Of a stretch of 64,000 nucleotides of DNA, positions 18,737 through 27,083 are shown piece by piece. The notes beneath the pieces are model-generated. The model ran no database searches, was not told where the DNA came from, and was given only the letters and a program-made list of their open reading frames with translations. The position numbers and the translations under genes were made by a program. Numbering within the stretch: the first letter of the stretch is position 1; every line of letters starts with the position of its first letter. The stretch comes from Campylobacter_A concisus_Y (GTDB lineage: Bacteria; Campylobacterota; Campylobacteria; Campylobacterales; Campylobacteraceae), in assembly GCF_902460415.1 (NCBI RefSeq), contig NZ_CABPTY010000001.1, forward strand, positions 304,655-368,654, written 5' to 3'.

Positions 18737-19574
18737 TTTTTTTAATATATTTTCTAATGAATTAAAAGCTACTATCGAAGGACTTACGGGCAGAGCTCCA
18801 GAGGTTGGTGAAAGAAATGAATTTGATGCACCAACGCAAAATGGCATAAAACCGCCGTTAGTGATGGCTAATATCTCTTTAAGTGGCGACATCAATGCTA
18901 AAACAGAGATAGTATGCACTCCAGTTTTAATAAGTGCCATTAGCGAATGGATGATGGGCGAAGAGGAAATTTCAAAGAATGAAAATTTAGGCAGTGATGA
19001 GCTTGACGCCGCAAAAGAGATATTTTCAAACCTTTTTAGTGCTTTTAGTACATCTTTGGGCGCTCAAAAGGGCATGCCAAAGATAAATTTTGAAGTAATA
19101 AATGTAAATTTTTTAGATGAAAATTCTTCGCTTGATTTTAGTGTTTATGAAAAGCTATTTTTATTTAATGTAAAAATCGAAGATCTAAGCGAGCATATCG
19201 GTTTTGCTTGCGATCATTCGCTAATGAAATTTTTTGAGCCAACGAAGACTGAAGCACCAGCTGCACCAGCAAGCACTCCTCACATAGCTAAGGGCGATTT
19301 TAGCGCTGAAGAGATGAGAAATATCGGTCTTATAATGGACGTTAGGTTGCCTATTCGTGTTCGTATCGGCTCAAAAAGAATGCTTTTAAAAGATGTACTT
19401 ACCATGGATATTGGCTCAGTTATCGAGTTAAATCAATTAGCAAATGATCCGCTTGAAATTTTGATCGGCGATAAGGTAATAGCCCTTGGCGAAGTGGTAA
19501 TAATAGACGGAAACTTTGGCATCCAGATCACTCAGATAGGCTCAAAACGCGAGAGGCTTCAACAGTTAAAATAA
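18726..19574 (+). CDS. fliY: Flagellar motor switch protein FliY
   Basis: A C-ring protein with a CheC-like N-terminal part and a C-terminal SpoA (FliN-like) domain (from about EEMRNIGLIMDVRLPIRVRIG). The start is taken at the ATG ATG pair at 18726, inside the fliM end, giving MMNDFFNIFS and 282 residues; a longer frame opening at 18681 would place 15 basic residues in front and is less likely. Its stop overlaps the next ATG (TAATG). Confidence 0.93.
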   Translation: MMNDFFNIFSNELKATIEGLTGRAPEVGERNEFDAPTQNGIKPPLVMANISLSGDINAKTEIVCTPVLISAISEWMMGEEEISKNENLGSDELDAAKEIFSNLFSAFSTSLGAQKGMPKINFEVINVNFLDENSSLDFSVYEKLFLFNVKIEDLSEHIGFACDHSLMKFFEPTKTEAPAAPASTPHIAKGDFSAEEMRNIGLIMDVRLPIRVRIGSKRMLLKDVLTMDIGSVIELNQLANDPLEILIGDKVIALGEVVIIDGNFGIQITQIGSKRERLQQLK

Positions 19575-20167
19575 TGAATAATGAATTAGTTAGTGATCTT
19601 TTAAATTTTCCAAACGTCTTAAAATATAAAAATGAAAATGTTACCTTCTTTGGCTCGGCTAGATTTGATGAAGAAAATTTCTACTGCAAAAAGGCTTATG
19701 AACTAGCTTACAAACTAAACGAGCTAGGATATGCCATCTTAACTGGTGGCGGGGATGGCATAATGAGAGCCGCAAACAAGGGCGCGTTTGACAGTGCAAA
19801 ATCGCCAAGTATAGCCCTAAATGTGAGGCTTCCGTTTGAACAAAATACAAACCCTTACGTCACAGCAAAATATCTCTTTTCAAATTTAAGCCCAAGAAAA
19901 TTTGCACTTACCGATCGTTCAGTCGCATTTGTCGTCTTTCCAGGTGGCTTTGGCACTCTTGATGAACTTTTTGAAATTTTAGTACTTGCTCAAGTTGGTA
20001 GTAAAAAAGTAAAAATTTTTCTTTTTGGGAGTGAGTTTTGGCAAGGGCTTGATGAGTTTATAAAAAATACGCTAGTTAGCCAAAAAACAATAAAAAAAGA
20101 AGATATAAATTTATACAAGATCACCGATGATTTAGAGCTTATTGTGAATGAAATTTTGGCTATTTAA
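19574..20167 (+). CDS. LOG family (TIGR00730-type) protein
   Basis: A 197-residue Rossmann-like protein. GGGDGIMRAANKGAF and PGGFGTLDELFE are the nucleotide and LOG signatures. Relatives cleave nucleoside 5'-monophosphates; some release cytokinin-type bases. In bacteria they are often called lysine-decarboxylase-like, which is misleading. The start overlaps the fliY stop. Whether it belongs to the flagellar transcript functionally is doubtful. Confidence 0.88.
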   Translation: MNNELVSDLLNFPNVLKYKNENVTFFGSARFDEENFYCKKAYELAYKLNELGYAILTGGGDGIMRAANKGAFDSAKSPSIALNVRLPFEQNTNPYVTAKYLFSNLSPRKFALTDRSVAFVVFPGGFGTLDELFEILVLAQVGSKKVKIFLFGSEFWQGLDEFIKNTLVSQKTIKKEDINLYKITDDLELIVNEILAI

Positions 20168-20215
20168 AAATAAGATATAAAATATCCCCTTTTAAATTTC
20201 AAAGAGGTAAAAAAT

Positions 20216-21238
20216 ATGAAAATAATGGTCGCAATGAGCGGTGGTGTAGATAGCACTATGACGGCTAAATTTCTGCAAGAAGCTGGTCATGAAGTGCAAG
20301 GTTGCTATATGATGCTACATCAAAAGCCAGGATATCACGAAGAAAATATCAGAAAAGTAAAAAAAGTAGGCGAGTATCTTGGCATAAAGGTGCATATTTT
20401 GGATCTGCAGGATAAATTTAACGAGTTTGTCTATGATCCTTTTGTGAAGCTCTATAAAGAGGGCAAGACGCCAAATCCTTGTGCTTTGTGCAATAAATTT
20501 ATAAAGCTTGGTGCACTGCTTGATTTTGCAAAGGCAAATGGCTGTGAGAAGCTTGCTACTGGGCATTATGTGCAAGTTATTGATGGATTTATCACATGCG
20601 CAAAAGATCCTAGCAAGGATCAAAGCTACTTTTTAGCCCAAGTACCAAAAGAGATATTAAAAGATGTTATTTTTCCGCTTGGGGATAAATTTAAAAAAGA
20701 TATAAAAGAGCTTGCAAGAAGTGTAAAAGTGCTTGAAGAATTTGCTACGCAGGCAGAAAGTAGTGAAATTTGCTTTGTGGAAGATACCTATATCGAGGTT
20801 TTAAATAAGCATTACAATACAAATTTACCAGGAAACGTAGTTGATAAAGACGGCAAAATAATCGGCCGCCACCAAGGCTATATGCACTATACTATCGGTA
20901 AGCGCCGTGGTTTTGAAGTTTTTGGCGCCCATGAGCCACACTTTGTTATAAAGATAAATGCTGATAAAAACGAGATCGTTGTAGGAACAAAAGATGACTT
21001 GGCTCAAAAGGTAGTCGAGCTTGAAAACGTAAATTTGTTTATAGATAAAGATAAATTTGATTGCGAAACCAAGATAAGATATAGAAGCCCTAAACTTGAT
21101 GCTTTTGTTGAGGTTGATAAAGAGAATAAAATAGCGAAACTAACGCTAAATCAAAATGCACTTGGTGTGGCACAAGGCCAGCTTTGTGTTATGTATGATG
21201 GCGATAAGGTTATTGCAAGTGGATTTATAAAAGGCTAG
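20216..21238 (+). CDS. mnmA: tRNA-specific 2-thiouridylase MnmA
   Basis: Puts sulfur on U34 of tRNA-Lys, Glu and Gln. 340 residues: PP-loop SGGVDST at residues 9-15, catalytic Cys in NPCALCNK (~85) and second Cys in SSEICFVED (~182). The D-T-P interface and C-terminal beta barrel follow. AAGAGGT lies upstream of the ATG. The sulfur donor would be a cysteine desulfurase relay; the one at 35090 is more likely tied to formate dehydrogenase. Confidence 0.95.
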   Translation: MKIMVAMSGGVDSTMTAKFLQEAGHEVQGCYMMLHQKPGYHEENIRKVKKVGEYLGIKVHILDLQDKFNEFVYDPFVKLYKEGKTPNPCALCNKFIKLGALLDFAKANGCEKLATGHYVQVIDGFITCAKDPSKDQSYFLAQVPKEILKDVIFPLGDKFKKDIKELARSVKVLEEFATQAESSEICFVEDTYIEVLNKHYNTNLPGNVVDKDGKIIGRHQGYMHYTIGKRRGFEVFGAHEPHFVIKINADKNEIVVGTKDDLAQKVVELENVNLFIDKDKFDCETKIRYRSPKLDAFVEVDKENKIAKLTLNQNALGVAQGQLCVMYDGDKVIASGFIKG

Positions 21239-21255
21239 TTTTAGCCTTTTATAAA
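21224..21255 (+). terminator. Hairpin at the end of mnmA
   Basis: A perfect 14-bp stem (TTTATAAAAGGCTA with its complement) closes a GTTT loop and overlaps the mnmA stop. It has an internal U-rich arm but no long T-run after it. Best read as the mnmA terminator. Confidence 0.7.
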
Positions 21256-21302
21256 AATTTATTGGGCTCTATACGATTTTTTATAAATTAAGCTAAAATT
21301 TA

Positions 21303-21331
21303 TTGACAAAACATATCTTTTCGTCTATAAT
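21303..21331 (+). promoter_or_regulatory. Consensus sigma-70 promoter of tRNA-Asn
   Basis: TTGACA at 21303-21308 and TATAAT at 21326-21331 are both perfect and are separated by 17 bases. Transcription would start about 12-15 bases before the tRNA 5' end. A full -35 box is unusual in this genus and fits a stable RNA gene. Confidence 0.9.
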
Positions 21332-21350
21332 ACGAGCTCTTTTCAAGTGT

Positions 21351-21425
<75 letters not shown>

Positions 21426-21478
21426 TTTATATTCAAAAATCCTTTTAAAACCCCGATTTTTACAATGTTTCAAGAGCT

Positions 21479-21553
21479 TTAAGTTTTCTTAGTTTTATAA
21501 AATTTGTTCCCTATTTGTTCCCGAAATTTTTTAATATTCCAATTTCTCGCCAT
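21479..21553 (-). pseudogene. Possible C-terminal remnant of a site-specific integrase
   Basis: The minus-strand frame from 21553 reads MARNWNIKKFREQ and continues IGNKFYKTKKT to a stop at 21479; codons further upstream (IDLEN) stay open until a TAG. A short basic tail pointing at a tRNA 3' end is where the end of a tyrosine integrase gene would be expected. There are too few residues to prove the family. Confidence 0.3.
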
Positions 21554-21584
21554 GTTTTCTAAGTCAATCTAAGATGCTTTATTT

Positions 21585-21600
21585 TTGTTTTTAAAAACAA
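21585..21600. repeat. 16-bp perfect palindrome
   Basis: TTGTTTTTAAAAACAA is fully self-complementary. It sits about 160 bases upstream of the AlpA-like gene and could be a protein-binding site or simply low-complexity sequence. Confidence 0.5.
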
Positions 21601-21630
21601 GAAAACATTTTTTATCCTAAATTACTCTAA

Positions 21631-21656
21631 AATACCCTAAGGAATCATAGGGTATT
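21631..21656. repeat. 9-bp inverted repeat upstream of the AlpA-like gene
   Basis: AATACCCTA and TAGGGTATT are perfect complements around 8 bases. The preceding 20 bases repeat the sense CTAA three times (TCCTAA, CTCTAA, CCCTAA). The arrangement suggests an operator or excision-factor site for the element. Confidence 0.5.
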
Positions 21657-21758
21657 AAAAATTTTTCAAAAACTATCCAAAAACTACTCAAAATAGCAAG
21701 AGTAAATGAAAAGTACATATAATTAGTTATATAAGAATAAGCATAAGGAGAAAATGGG

Positions 21759-22025
21759 ATGCTTAACGAACTATATAACGATGTAGAGTACAAAACGCTT
21801 CTTGAGCACATATCTAGCCAATATAAAGGAAAGGTAGTTCTAGACAGAAAGCAAACCGCAGGGGTTCTTGGCATCGGCGTATCTACTCTTGATCTTCGTA
21901 TATCGCAGGGCAGAGATATTCCGCGTTATATAAAGATGGGAGATGCAAAGAATTCTCGCATAGCGTTTGCGATAACGGACATTGCGACTTATATTTTTCA
22001 AAAAAGGGTTAAAACATGCTCTTAA
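21759..22025 (+). CDS. AlpA-like / excisionase-type DNA-binding protein
   Basis: An 88-residue protein. Residues ~27-75 (VLDRKQTAGVLGIGVSTLDLRI, then SQGRDIPRYIKMG) form the winged MerR-type helix-turn-helix seen in AlpA and phage excisionases, where a Tyr-rich beta strand reads the chosen site. AAGGAG lies 8 bases before the ATG. It stands next to a mobilisation gene and tRNA-Asn, so a regulator or directionality factor of a small element is likely. Confidence 0.7.
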   Translation: MLNELYNDVEYKTLLEHISSQYKGKVVLDRKQTAGVLGIGVSTLDLRISQGRDIPRYIKMGDAKNSRIAFAITDIATYIFQKRVKTCS

Positions 22026-22059
22026 TTTCTATAGTAGATAATAAAGAAAAGGACTAAAA

Positions 22060-23739
22060 ATGAGTGATGCTCTTCAAATAGGCGGACACAGCCTAGTTCT
22101 TTGTGTAAGAAGCGAATTCTTGACGCTCAAAAAGGCTATTATAAGGTATGAGCACAATGTTAGAGAGGTTAAGCACGCCTCTAAGATCGGATATCTTAGA
22201 GGCAACAGCCGTAATAATAGATACATAGTGCTTAGCGAATATAACGATAACGGCAATATGCGAGAGATGCCTAATAGCGATAGGGAATTTAGCGATAGAA
22301 AGTATATAAAAGCACTCTTGAAAAAATACCACGAAAAAATGAAGGCCGACTACGAAGCCCAAACTAAAATCTATAAAAACGGCAAGGTGGTAAAGAATCG
22401 TTGGCGAGAAAATATGGTCGGGTTTTCCGAAATAGTCATAAGTTTCGGCACCGATCGGAATAAAGAATCCAAAGAAGGGCTAAATAAAACCGAAGTAAAT
22501 TTTATCAACGCTCAGGTCTCGCTCGACAGAGTTAGAAGATTTGCAAACGATTATTGCGCTAAATACGGCGTTAAATGCCTGCTAATCGCTGAGCACAACG
22601 ATGAGAAAACTAAGCATTATCAGCTTATTTTTACGAATTACCAATTTGAAAACCATAAAAATCTTAGGTTTAACGGCAAGGGCGAAACGCTAAAATTCGG
22701 CAGAAGTATGCAAGAAATGGGAGGGGCGGCGTTTAAGGGCATAGCATTGCGCGGCGAGCTAGGCTCTAAGATGAGGCATATAAATATAAAACAAATGCAC
22801 AAAACCGAAAAAGAGTATAGTAATGAGCAAAAGTTTAAAAATAAAATTAGACAATCCATAGTCGATGAAGCAAGAAAGTATATAAAAAAGAAAGAGTCTA
22901 TGTTCGGCAAAGACTATTTGAGATTGGAAATCGAGGACGATAAGACTTTTATAACGAGTCTTACGAATTTAGTATTAGATCAAATGCAAAATAATATAAG
23001 TATAGTTACCGACGTAGAACTAAAACAAAGGGTTTACGAGCTAACGAATCAACTAATAAACAAGGGTGAGATAATTGCAAAAAATAACGAGCTGGATCAA
23101 TCCAATGAAAATCTAATCCAAGAAAATAAAAATCTAAAAGAGATTAACGCGAACCTAAACAATCAAGACAATATTATAAAAGATAGGAATTTGCAAATAA
23201 GCAACCTCTCGGCCGAGCTAATCCAAAAAGAAGATGAAAACAATAAATTAAAAAGCCGATTAGAAAATATTGAAGCTGATATAGCGCAAATAGATAAACT
23301 AAAACAAAAAGCCGACCAAAGCGATGCCCTACAAAGCAAGCTCGAAGAAGCTAATACAGATCTAGAAAGCAAAGAAAAAACAAATCAGTCTTTGAAACAA
23401 AGAAACGAAGAGCTGGAGGCGTCGTTAAGTAACGAGAATGCCTTAAAGGAAGACAATGAAAGCAAGCTACTACAAATCGTTAAACTACAAACTTCTATAA
23501 ATGGCAAAGTTCAAAGAATATCTGAGCTAGAAGAAGAAGTAAAAGTTAAAGACGAAAGGATAGAAAATTTACAGGATAAGTTAACTATATTAGAAAGCTT
23601 TAAAACGAAGGTTATTAATTTTATCTCAAAAATAAGCAATTTAATACCGAATTTTAGTAAGCTACTGGATGATGAGCCTACAGAGATAAAAAATGAGATA
23701 AAAGGCAAGATGTATAGTAGGGATAGGATGGAGATATAA
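22060..23739 (+). CDS. MobV/Pre-like mobilisation protein with long coiled coil
   Basis: 559 residues. Residues ~130-215 resemble the MobV/Pre relaxase core; EHNDEKTKHYQL corresponds to the HxDExTPHxH metal motif but with Lys for Pro and Gln for the last His, so nicking activity may be altered. From ~residue 320 to 510 the protein is a coiled coil rich in E, K, L, N and Q. The only neighbour in the element is the AlpA-like gene 34 bases upstream. It may be a passive mobilisable remnant, or a nuclease-like protein with a new role. Confidence 0.65.
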   Translation: MSDALQIGGHSLVLCVRSEFLTLKKAIIRYEHNVREVKHASKIGYLRGNSRNNRYIVLSEYNDNGNMREMPNSDREFSDRKYIKALLKKYHEKMKADYEAQTKIYKNGKVVKNRWRENMVGFSEIVISFGTDRNKESKEGLNKTEVNFINAQVSLDRVRRFANDYCAKYGVKCLLIAEHNDEKTKHYQLIFTNYQFENHKNLRFNGKGETLKFGRSMQEMGGAAFKGIALRGELGSKMRHINIKQMHKTEKEYSNEQKFKNKIRQSIVDEARKYIKKKESMFGKDYLRLEIEDDKTFITSLTNLVLDQMQNNISIVTDVELKQRVYELTNQLINKGEIIAKNNELDQSNENLIQENKNLKEINANLNNQDNIIKDRNLQISNLSAELIQKEDENNKLKSRLENIEADIAQIDKLKQKADQSDALQSKLEEANTDLESKEKTNQSLKQRNEELEASLSNENALKEDNESKLLQIVKLQTSINGKVQRISELEEEVKVKDERIENLQDKLTILESFKTKVINFISKISNLIPNFSKLLDDEPTEIKNEIKGKMYSRDRMEI

Positions 23740-23870
23740 GCAAGTTATCGGCAGCGAGAAATCTTTAATAGATTATTATAGAGTAGTACCGGTAGGACAA
23801 ATTTTATCAAAATGACCAATATGTGATTTTGCTTTCAAAATACGATTTTAAAGACAAATTTAGCCAAAAG

Positions 23871-23897
23871 AGTAATATGCTAAATTTGCATATTACT
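23871..23897. promoter_or_regulatory. 27-base palindromic operator upstream of fdhF
   Basis: Two perfect 10-bp arms (AGTAATATGC / GCATATTACT) around TAAATTT. Its 19-base core fits ATRTGC-N7-GCATAY, a pattern also found upstream of the fdhA operon, tupA and fdhD in this window. It lies about 70 bases before the fdhF -10 box, where an activator would usually bind. A ModE-like regulator encoded at 36814-37581 is the natural candidate. Confidence 0.75.
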
Positions 23898-23953
23898 TAA
23901 ATAATTCTTAAAAAAATATACTAATTTTAAAACTAAATTTACATTTGCAGTTG

Positions 23954-23959
23954 TATAAT
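23954..23959 (+). promoter_or_regulatory. -10 box of fdhF
   Basis: A perfect TATAAT about 40 bases upstream of the fdhF ATG, with AAAGGA as the ribosome-binding site. No -35 box is clear, which fits a promoter helped by a factor bound at the upstream palindrome. Confidence 0.55.
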
Positions 23960-23997
23960 AATCTCATAATTTTCAGTAATACCAGAAAGGATCAAAA

Positions 23998-26241
23998 ATG
24001 GAAGAGATCGTAAAGACCACCTGTCCATATTGCGGTACGGGCTGCGGCATCGATCTTATCGTGCGAAACGGTAGAATCGTAGACGCCAAACCCAGCAAAG
24101 ACCACCACGTAAACGACGGCGAGCTTTGCTTAAAAGGAATGTTCGGATGGGAGTTCGTAAACTCTCCTAAACGATTAAGCCGACCGATGATGAGAAAGCT
24201 AAACGGCGTCTACGACAAGCACGGCGAGCTTGAAGAAGTGAGTTTTGAGGAGGTTTATGATTTCCTTGCGGATAAATTTAAATCTACCGTCGAAAAATAC
24301 GGCCCAAGCTCAATCATGGGCTTTAGCTCTGCGCGCTCAAATAACGAAGACAACTACGTTTTCCAGAAATTTTTCCGCGCTCAGGGCAGCAACAACGTCG
24401 ATCACTGCGCTCGTCTTTGACACGCTCCTACAGTGGCAGGTCTTGCCAGCACGCTAGGAAACGGAACAATGACGAACGATTTGGTCGAATTTGCGACCGA
24501 TACGGACGTATTTTTACTCATCGGTACCAACACTAGCGAGTGTCACCCGATCATCGCTATGCAGATGCAGCGCGGCCTTCAGCGAGGCGCGAAGATGATC
24601 GTCGTAGATCCAAAGCGCACCGATATGGCTAAAAAAGCCGATATTTTCTTACAAATCCCGATCGGAGCGAATATCAAAACGCTAAATACGATGATGCACG
24701 TCATAATCGCCGAAAATTTGCAAGATAGCGAATTTATCGAGAAGTACTCCGAGGGATTTGAATATCTAAAAGAAGCGGTTAAGGACTTTACGCCTGAGCG
24801 TTTCGAGCGCGAAACCGGCATAAAAAAAGAGCTCATCATAGAGGCAGCTAGAATGTATGCTAAAGCAGGCGCGGCGGCGATTTGCTACACGATGGGTATC
24901 ACGCAGTTTAGCGACGGTACGTCAAACGTCTTTTCGCTATCAAATTTAGCCGTTTTAACCGGAAATTTAGGCAAAAAGGGCGCAGGCGTAAACCCTCTGC
25001 GCGGTCAAAACAACGTCCAAGGCGCATGCGATATGGGCGCGCTGCCTAACGTCATCCCGGCCGGCGCGGTAAACAGCCCTTATGCGCAGGAGCAAGCGCG
25101 CAAAGTATGGCACTTTGAGCTAAATCCGGTTCCTGGCTTTAAGCTAACTCAAGCGCCCGATAAAATGGATAGCGGCGAGCTAAAAGTCCTCTACGTCTAC
25201 GGCGAAAACCCCGTAATGAGCGACCCTTGGACCGAGCACTTCGCCCACGCCGTGCATCATCTAGACTGCTTTATAGTGCAGGATTTGTTTTTCACAGAAA
25301 GCGCGCACAAGGCAGACGTCGTATTACCTGCCGCTGGCTGGGGCGAAAAGGACGGAACCTTTATCAACACCTCTCGCCGCGTCCAACGCACGCGAAAGGC
25401 TAGCGAGCCCGTTAGCGGCGTGGAGCCTGACTGGAAAGTCGTTTGCAACATCGCAAACCGCATGGGACTAGAGGGATTTGACTTTGCGAGCCCTGAGCAA
25501 ATTTGGAACGAGCTAAGGGAGCTCATGCCTAAATTTTTCGGCGGCATAAGCTATTATAGACTAGGCAAACTAGGCGGTATCAGCTGGCCGTGCCCAGACG
25601 AGGAACACCCTGGCACGCCGGTACTTTACTCCGATCACAAGTCCATGCTACCGGGCGGCAAATTCCGCTTTGCGCCGGTGCTTTACTTAGACGATAAAAA
25701 CGAACGCGCAAAAGCAGAAGCCGAATTTAGAGCCAAGATGAATATCCCGGACAGCTATCCGGTCGGTAGCGGTGCGCTTAGCGAAGTACCAGACGAAGTA
25801 TATCCGTGCCTATTTACGACCGGACGCAAGGTCTATCACTACCACACGGGTACTATGACTAGAGAGTGTCCGGCTCTTGAATACGGTGCTGGCATCGAGG
25901 GCGCGCTCATAGAGGTGAGTCCCGATATCGCTCGCGAGAGGGAGCTAGAGGAGGGCTGCTACGCGCTCGTACAAAACAAACGCGGCCAGATCGCGGCCAA
26001 ACTACGCGTAAATCCGGATCTAAAAGAAGGCACGATATTTACGACCTTCCACTATAGCGAGGCCGACGGTAACGAGCTAGCCAACGCCGGCGATCCCGAT
26101 CCGCTCTCAGGCATCACGCCGCTAAAGATGACGATAGCAAACATCAGGCGTCTAAGCGAAGAGGAATTTATCAAATTTAGAGAGCAAAACGAGATGTCGA
26201 TGCACTCGGCAAATCCGTATTTATCGCCTGTTAGAGCGTAA
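23998..26241 (+). CDS. fdhF: Formate dehydrogenase H-type, selenocysteine-containing
   Basis: Oxidises formate to CO2 at a Mo/W-bis-MGD centre; no Tat signal, so cytoplasmic. 747 residues with an in-frame TGA at codon 141 (24418-24420), in CARL-U-HAPTV. E. coli FdhF has Sec140 followed by the catalytic His, the same layout. The N-terminal 4Fe-4S site is CPYCGTGC plus ELCLKG. The frame continues past the TGA with GLASTLGNGTMTND and reaches the C-terminal MGD-binding beta-barrel (FHYSEADGNELANAG). A strong terminator follows. It is transcribed alone; electron partners (hydrogenase or ferredoxin/NAD subunits) must be elsewhere. Confidence 0.95.
24418..24447 (+). promoter_or_regulatory. SECIS element of fdhF
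   Basis: TGA is followed by a hairpin with stem GGCA/TGCC holding AGGTCT. In E. coli fdhF the SelB-binding loop is also AGGUCU, 17 bases after the UGA; here the distance is 17 as well. This supports reading the TGA as selenocysteine. Confidence 0.85.
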
Positions 26242-26246
26242 ATTTA

Positions 26247-26268
26247 GGGCGGGAGACCGCCCTTTTTT
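26247..26268 (+). terminator. Rho-independent terminator of fdhF
   Basis: GGGCGG and CCGCCC form a perfect 6-bp stem around GAGA, followed by six T, just past the fdhF stop. Confidence 0.93.
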
Positions 26269-26440
26269 CTGCTAAAATTTATCCATTTTTATTTTAAATT
26301 TGCCTGCATTCAAATTTGACGAACTACCGCGTAAAATTTAATAAAGCTAAAGAAGTGTGAGTCAAATTTAACGCAGCCAAACCGTGTCAAATTTGATGAG
26401 ATTACTCGCCCCCGCAATCTCGGCAAGAGCGAGCTAAATT

Positions 26441-27082
26441 TTAAGATTTTATCTTAAGCCTATCGCCAGCATAGTAGGCGAGCTTCCAAGTCAGAGTTTG
26501 CTTTAGGTCTTTAAAGCCGTAGCCGCGTGCCTTGACCCTATCGCCGTAGATTTTTTCTATCATAGCCGATTCTCCTACTAGCAGCGCCTTTGTCGAGCAC
26601 ATCGCCGCACAAACCGGCACTTTGCCTTCGGAAATTCTATCCTGGCCGTACTCTTCGCGCTCGGCTTCGCTATTCGTCGGTAGCGGACCGCCTGCGCACA
26701 TCGTGCACTTATCCATCGAACCTTTGGCGCCAAAAACTCCCTCGCGCGGGAACTGAGGCGCACCGAACGGACACGCGTATAGACAGTATCCGCAGCCGAT
26801 GCAGATATCTTTGTCGTGTAGTACGATACCATCGCTCCTGATATAAAAGCAATCAACCGGGCAAACCAGCGAGCACGGCGCGTCCTCGCAGTGCATGCAG
26901 GCTATCGAGGTTGAAATTTCCTTACCTGGTACGCCTTCGTTTAGCGTGATGACGCGGCGGCGGCGGATGCCAAGAGGCAGCTCGTGAGCCTCGTCGCAAG
27001 CTACCGCACAGCCGTTACAGTCGATACATCTATCGTCGTCGCAGTAAAATTTAAGTCTATTGTTATCGTTAAATTCGCTCAT
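26441..27082 (-). CDS. fdhB: Formate dehydrogenase iron-sulfur subunit
   Basis: A 213-residue ferredoxin-like electron-transfer subunit with cysteine groups for four [4Fe-4S] clusters (CIDCNGCAVAC, CMHCEDAPCSLVCP, CIGCGYCLYACP, and CTMCAG with CAAMC). It carries electrons from FdhA towards the membrane. One base separates it from fdhA. Known Campylobacter operons usually continue with a cytochrome b gene (fdhC), but downstream there are only ~200 bases before the end of convergent fdhF. Confidence 0.95.
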   Translation of the reverse strand: MSEFNDNNRLKFYCDDDRCIDCNGCAVACDEAHELPLGIRRRRVITLNEGVPGKEISTSIACMHCEDAPCSLVCPVDCFYIRSDGIVLHDKDICIGCGYCLYACPFGAPQFPREGVFGAKGSMDKCTMCAGGPLPTNSEAEREEYGQDRISEGKVPVCAAMCSTKALLVGESAMIEKIYGDRVKARGYGFKDLKQTLTWKLAYYAGDRLKIKS

Positions 27083-27083
27083 T

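Larger units (their letters stand above)
21426..21758. other. Junction between tRNA-Asn and the mobile remnant
   Basis: A 333-base AT-rich stretch with no intact gene. It holds TTGTTCCC twice, 11 bases apart (21504-21521), a possible integrase tail on the minus strand, a 16-bp palindrome (21585-21600) and a 9-bp inverted repeat (21631-21656). No copy of the tRNA 3' end was found downstream, so I cannot define attachment sites. Confidence 0.5.

Noticed and set aside
21426..24000. Search for a direct copy of the tRNA-Asn 3' end as attR
   Set aside because: No repeat of the T-arm or acceptor sequence was found downstream, so element borders are not claimed.
24418..24432. fdhF looks split into two genes by a stop codon
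   Set aside because: The stop is TGA at the exact selenocysteine position of the family, followed by a SECIS-like hairpin, and the frame continues without a shift.
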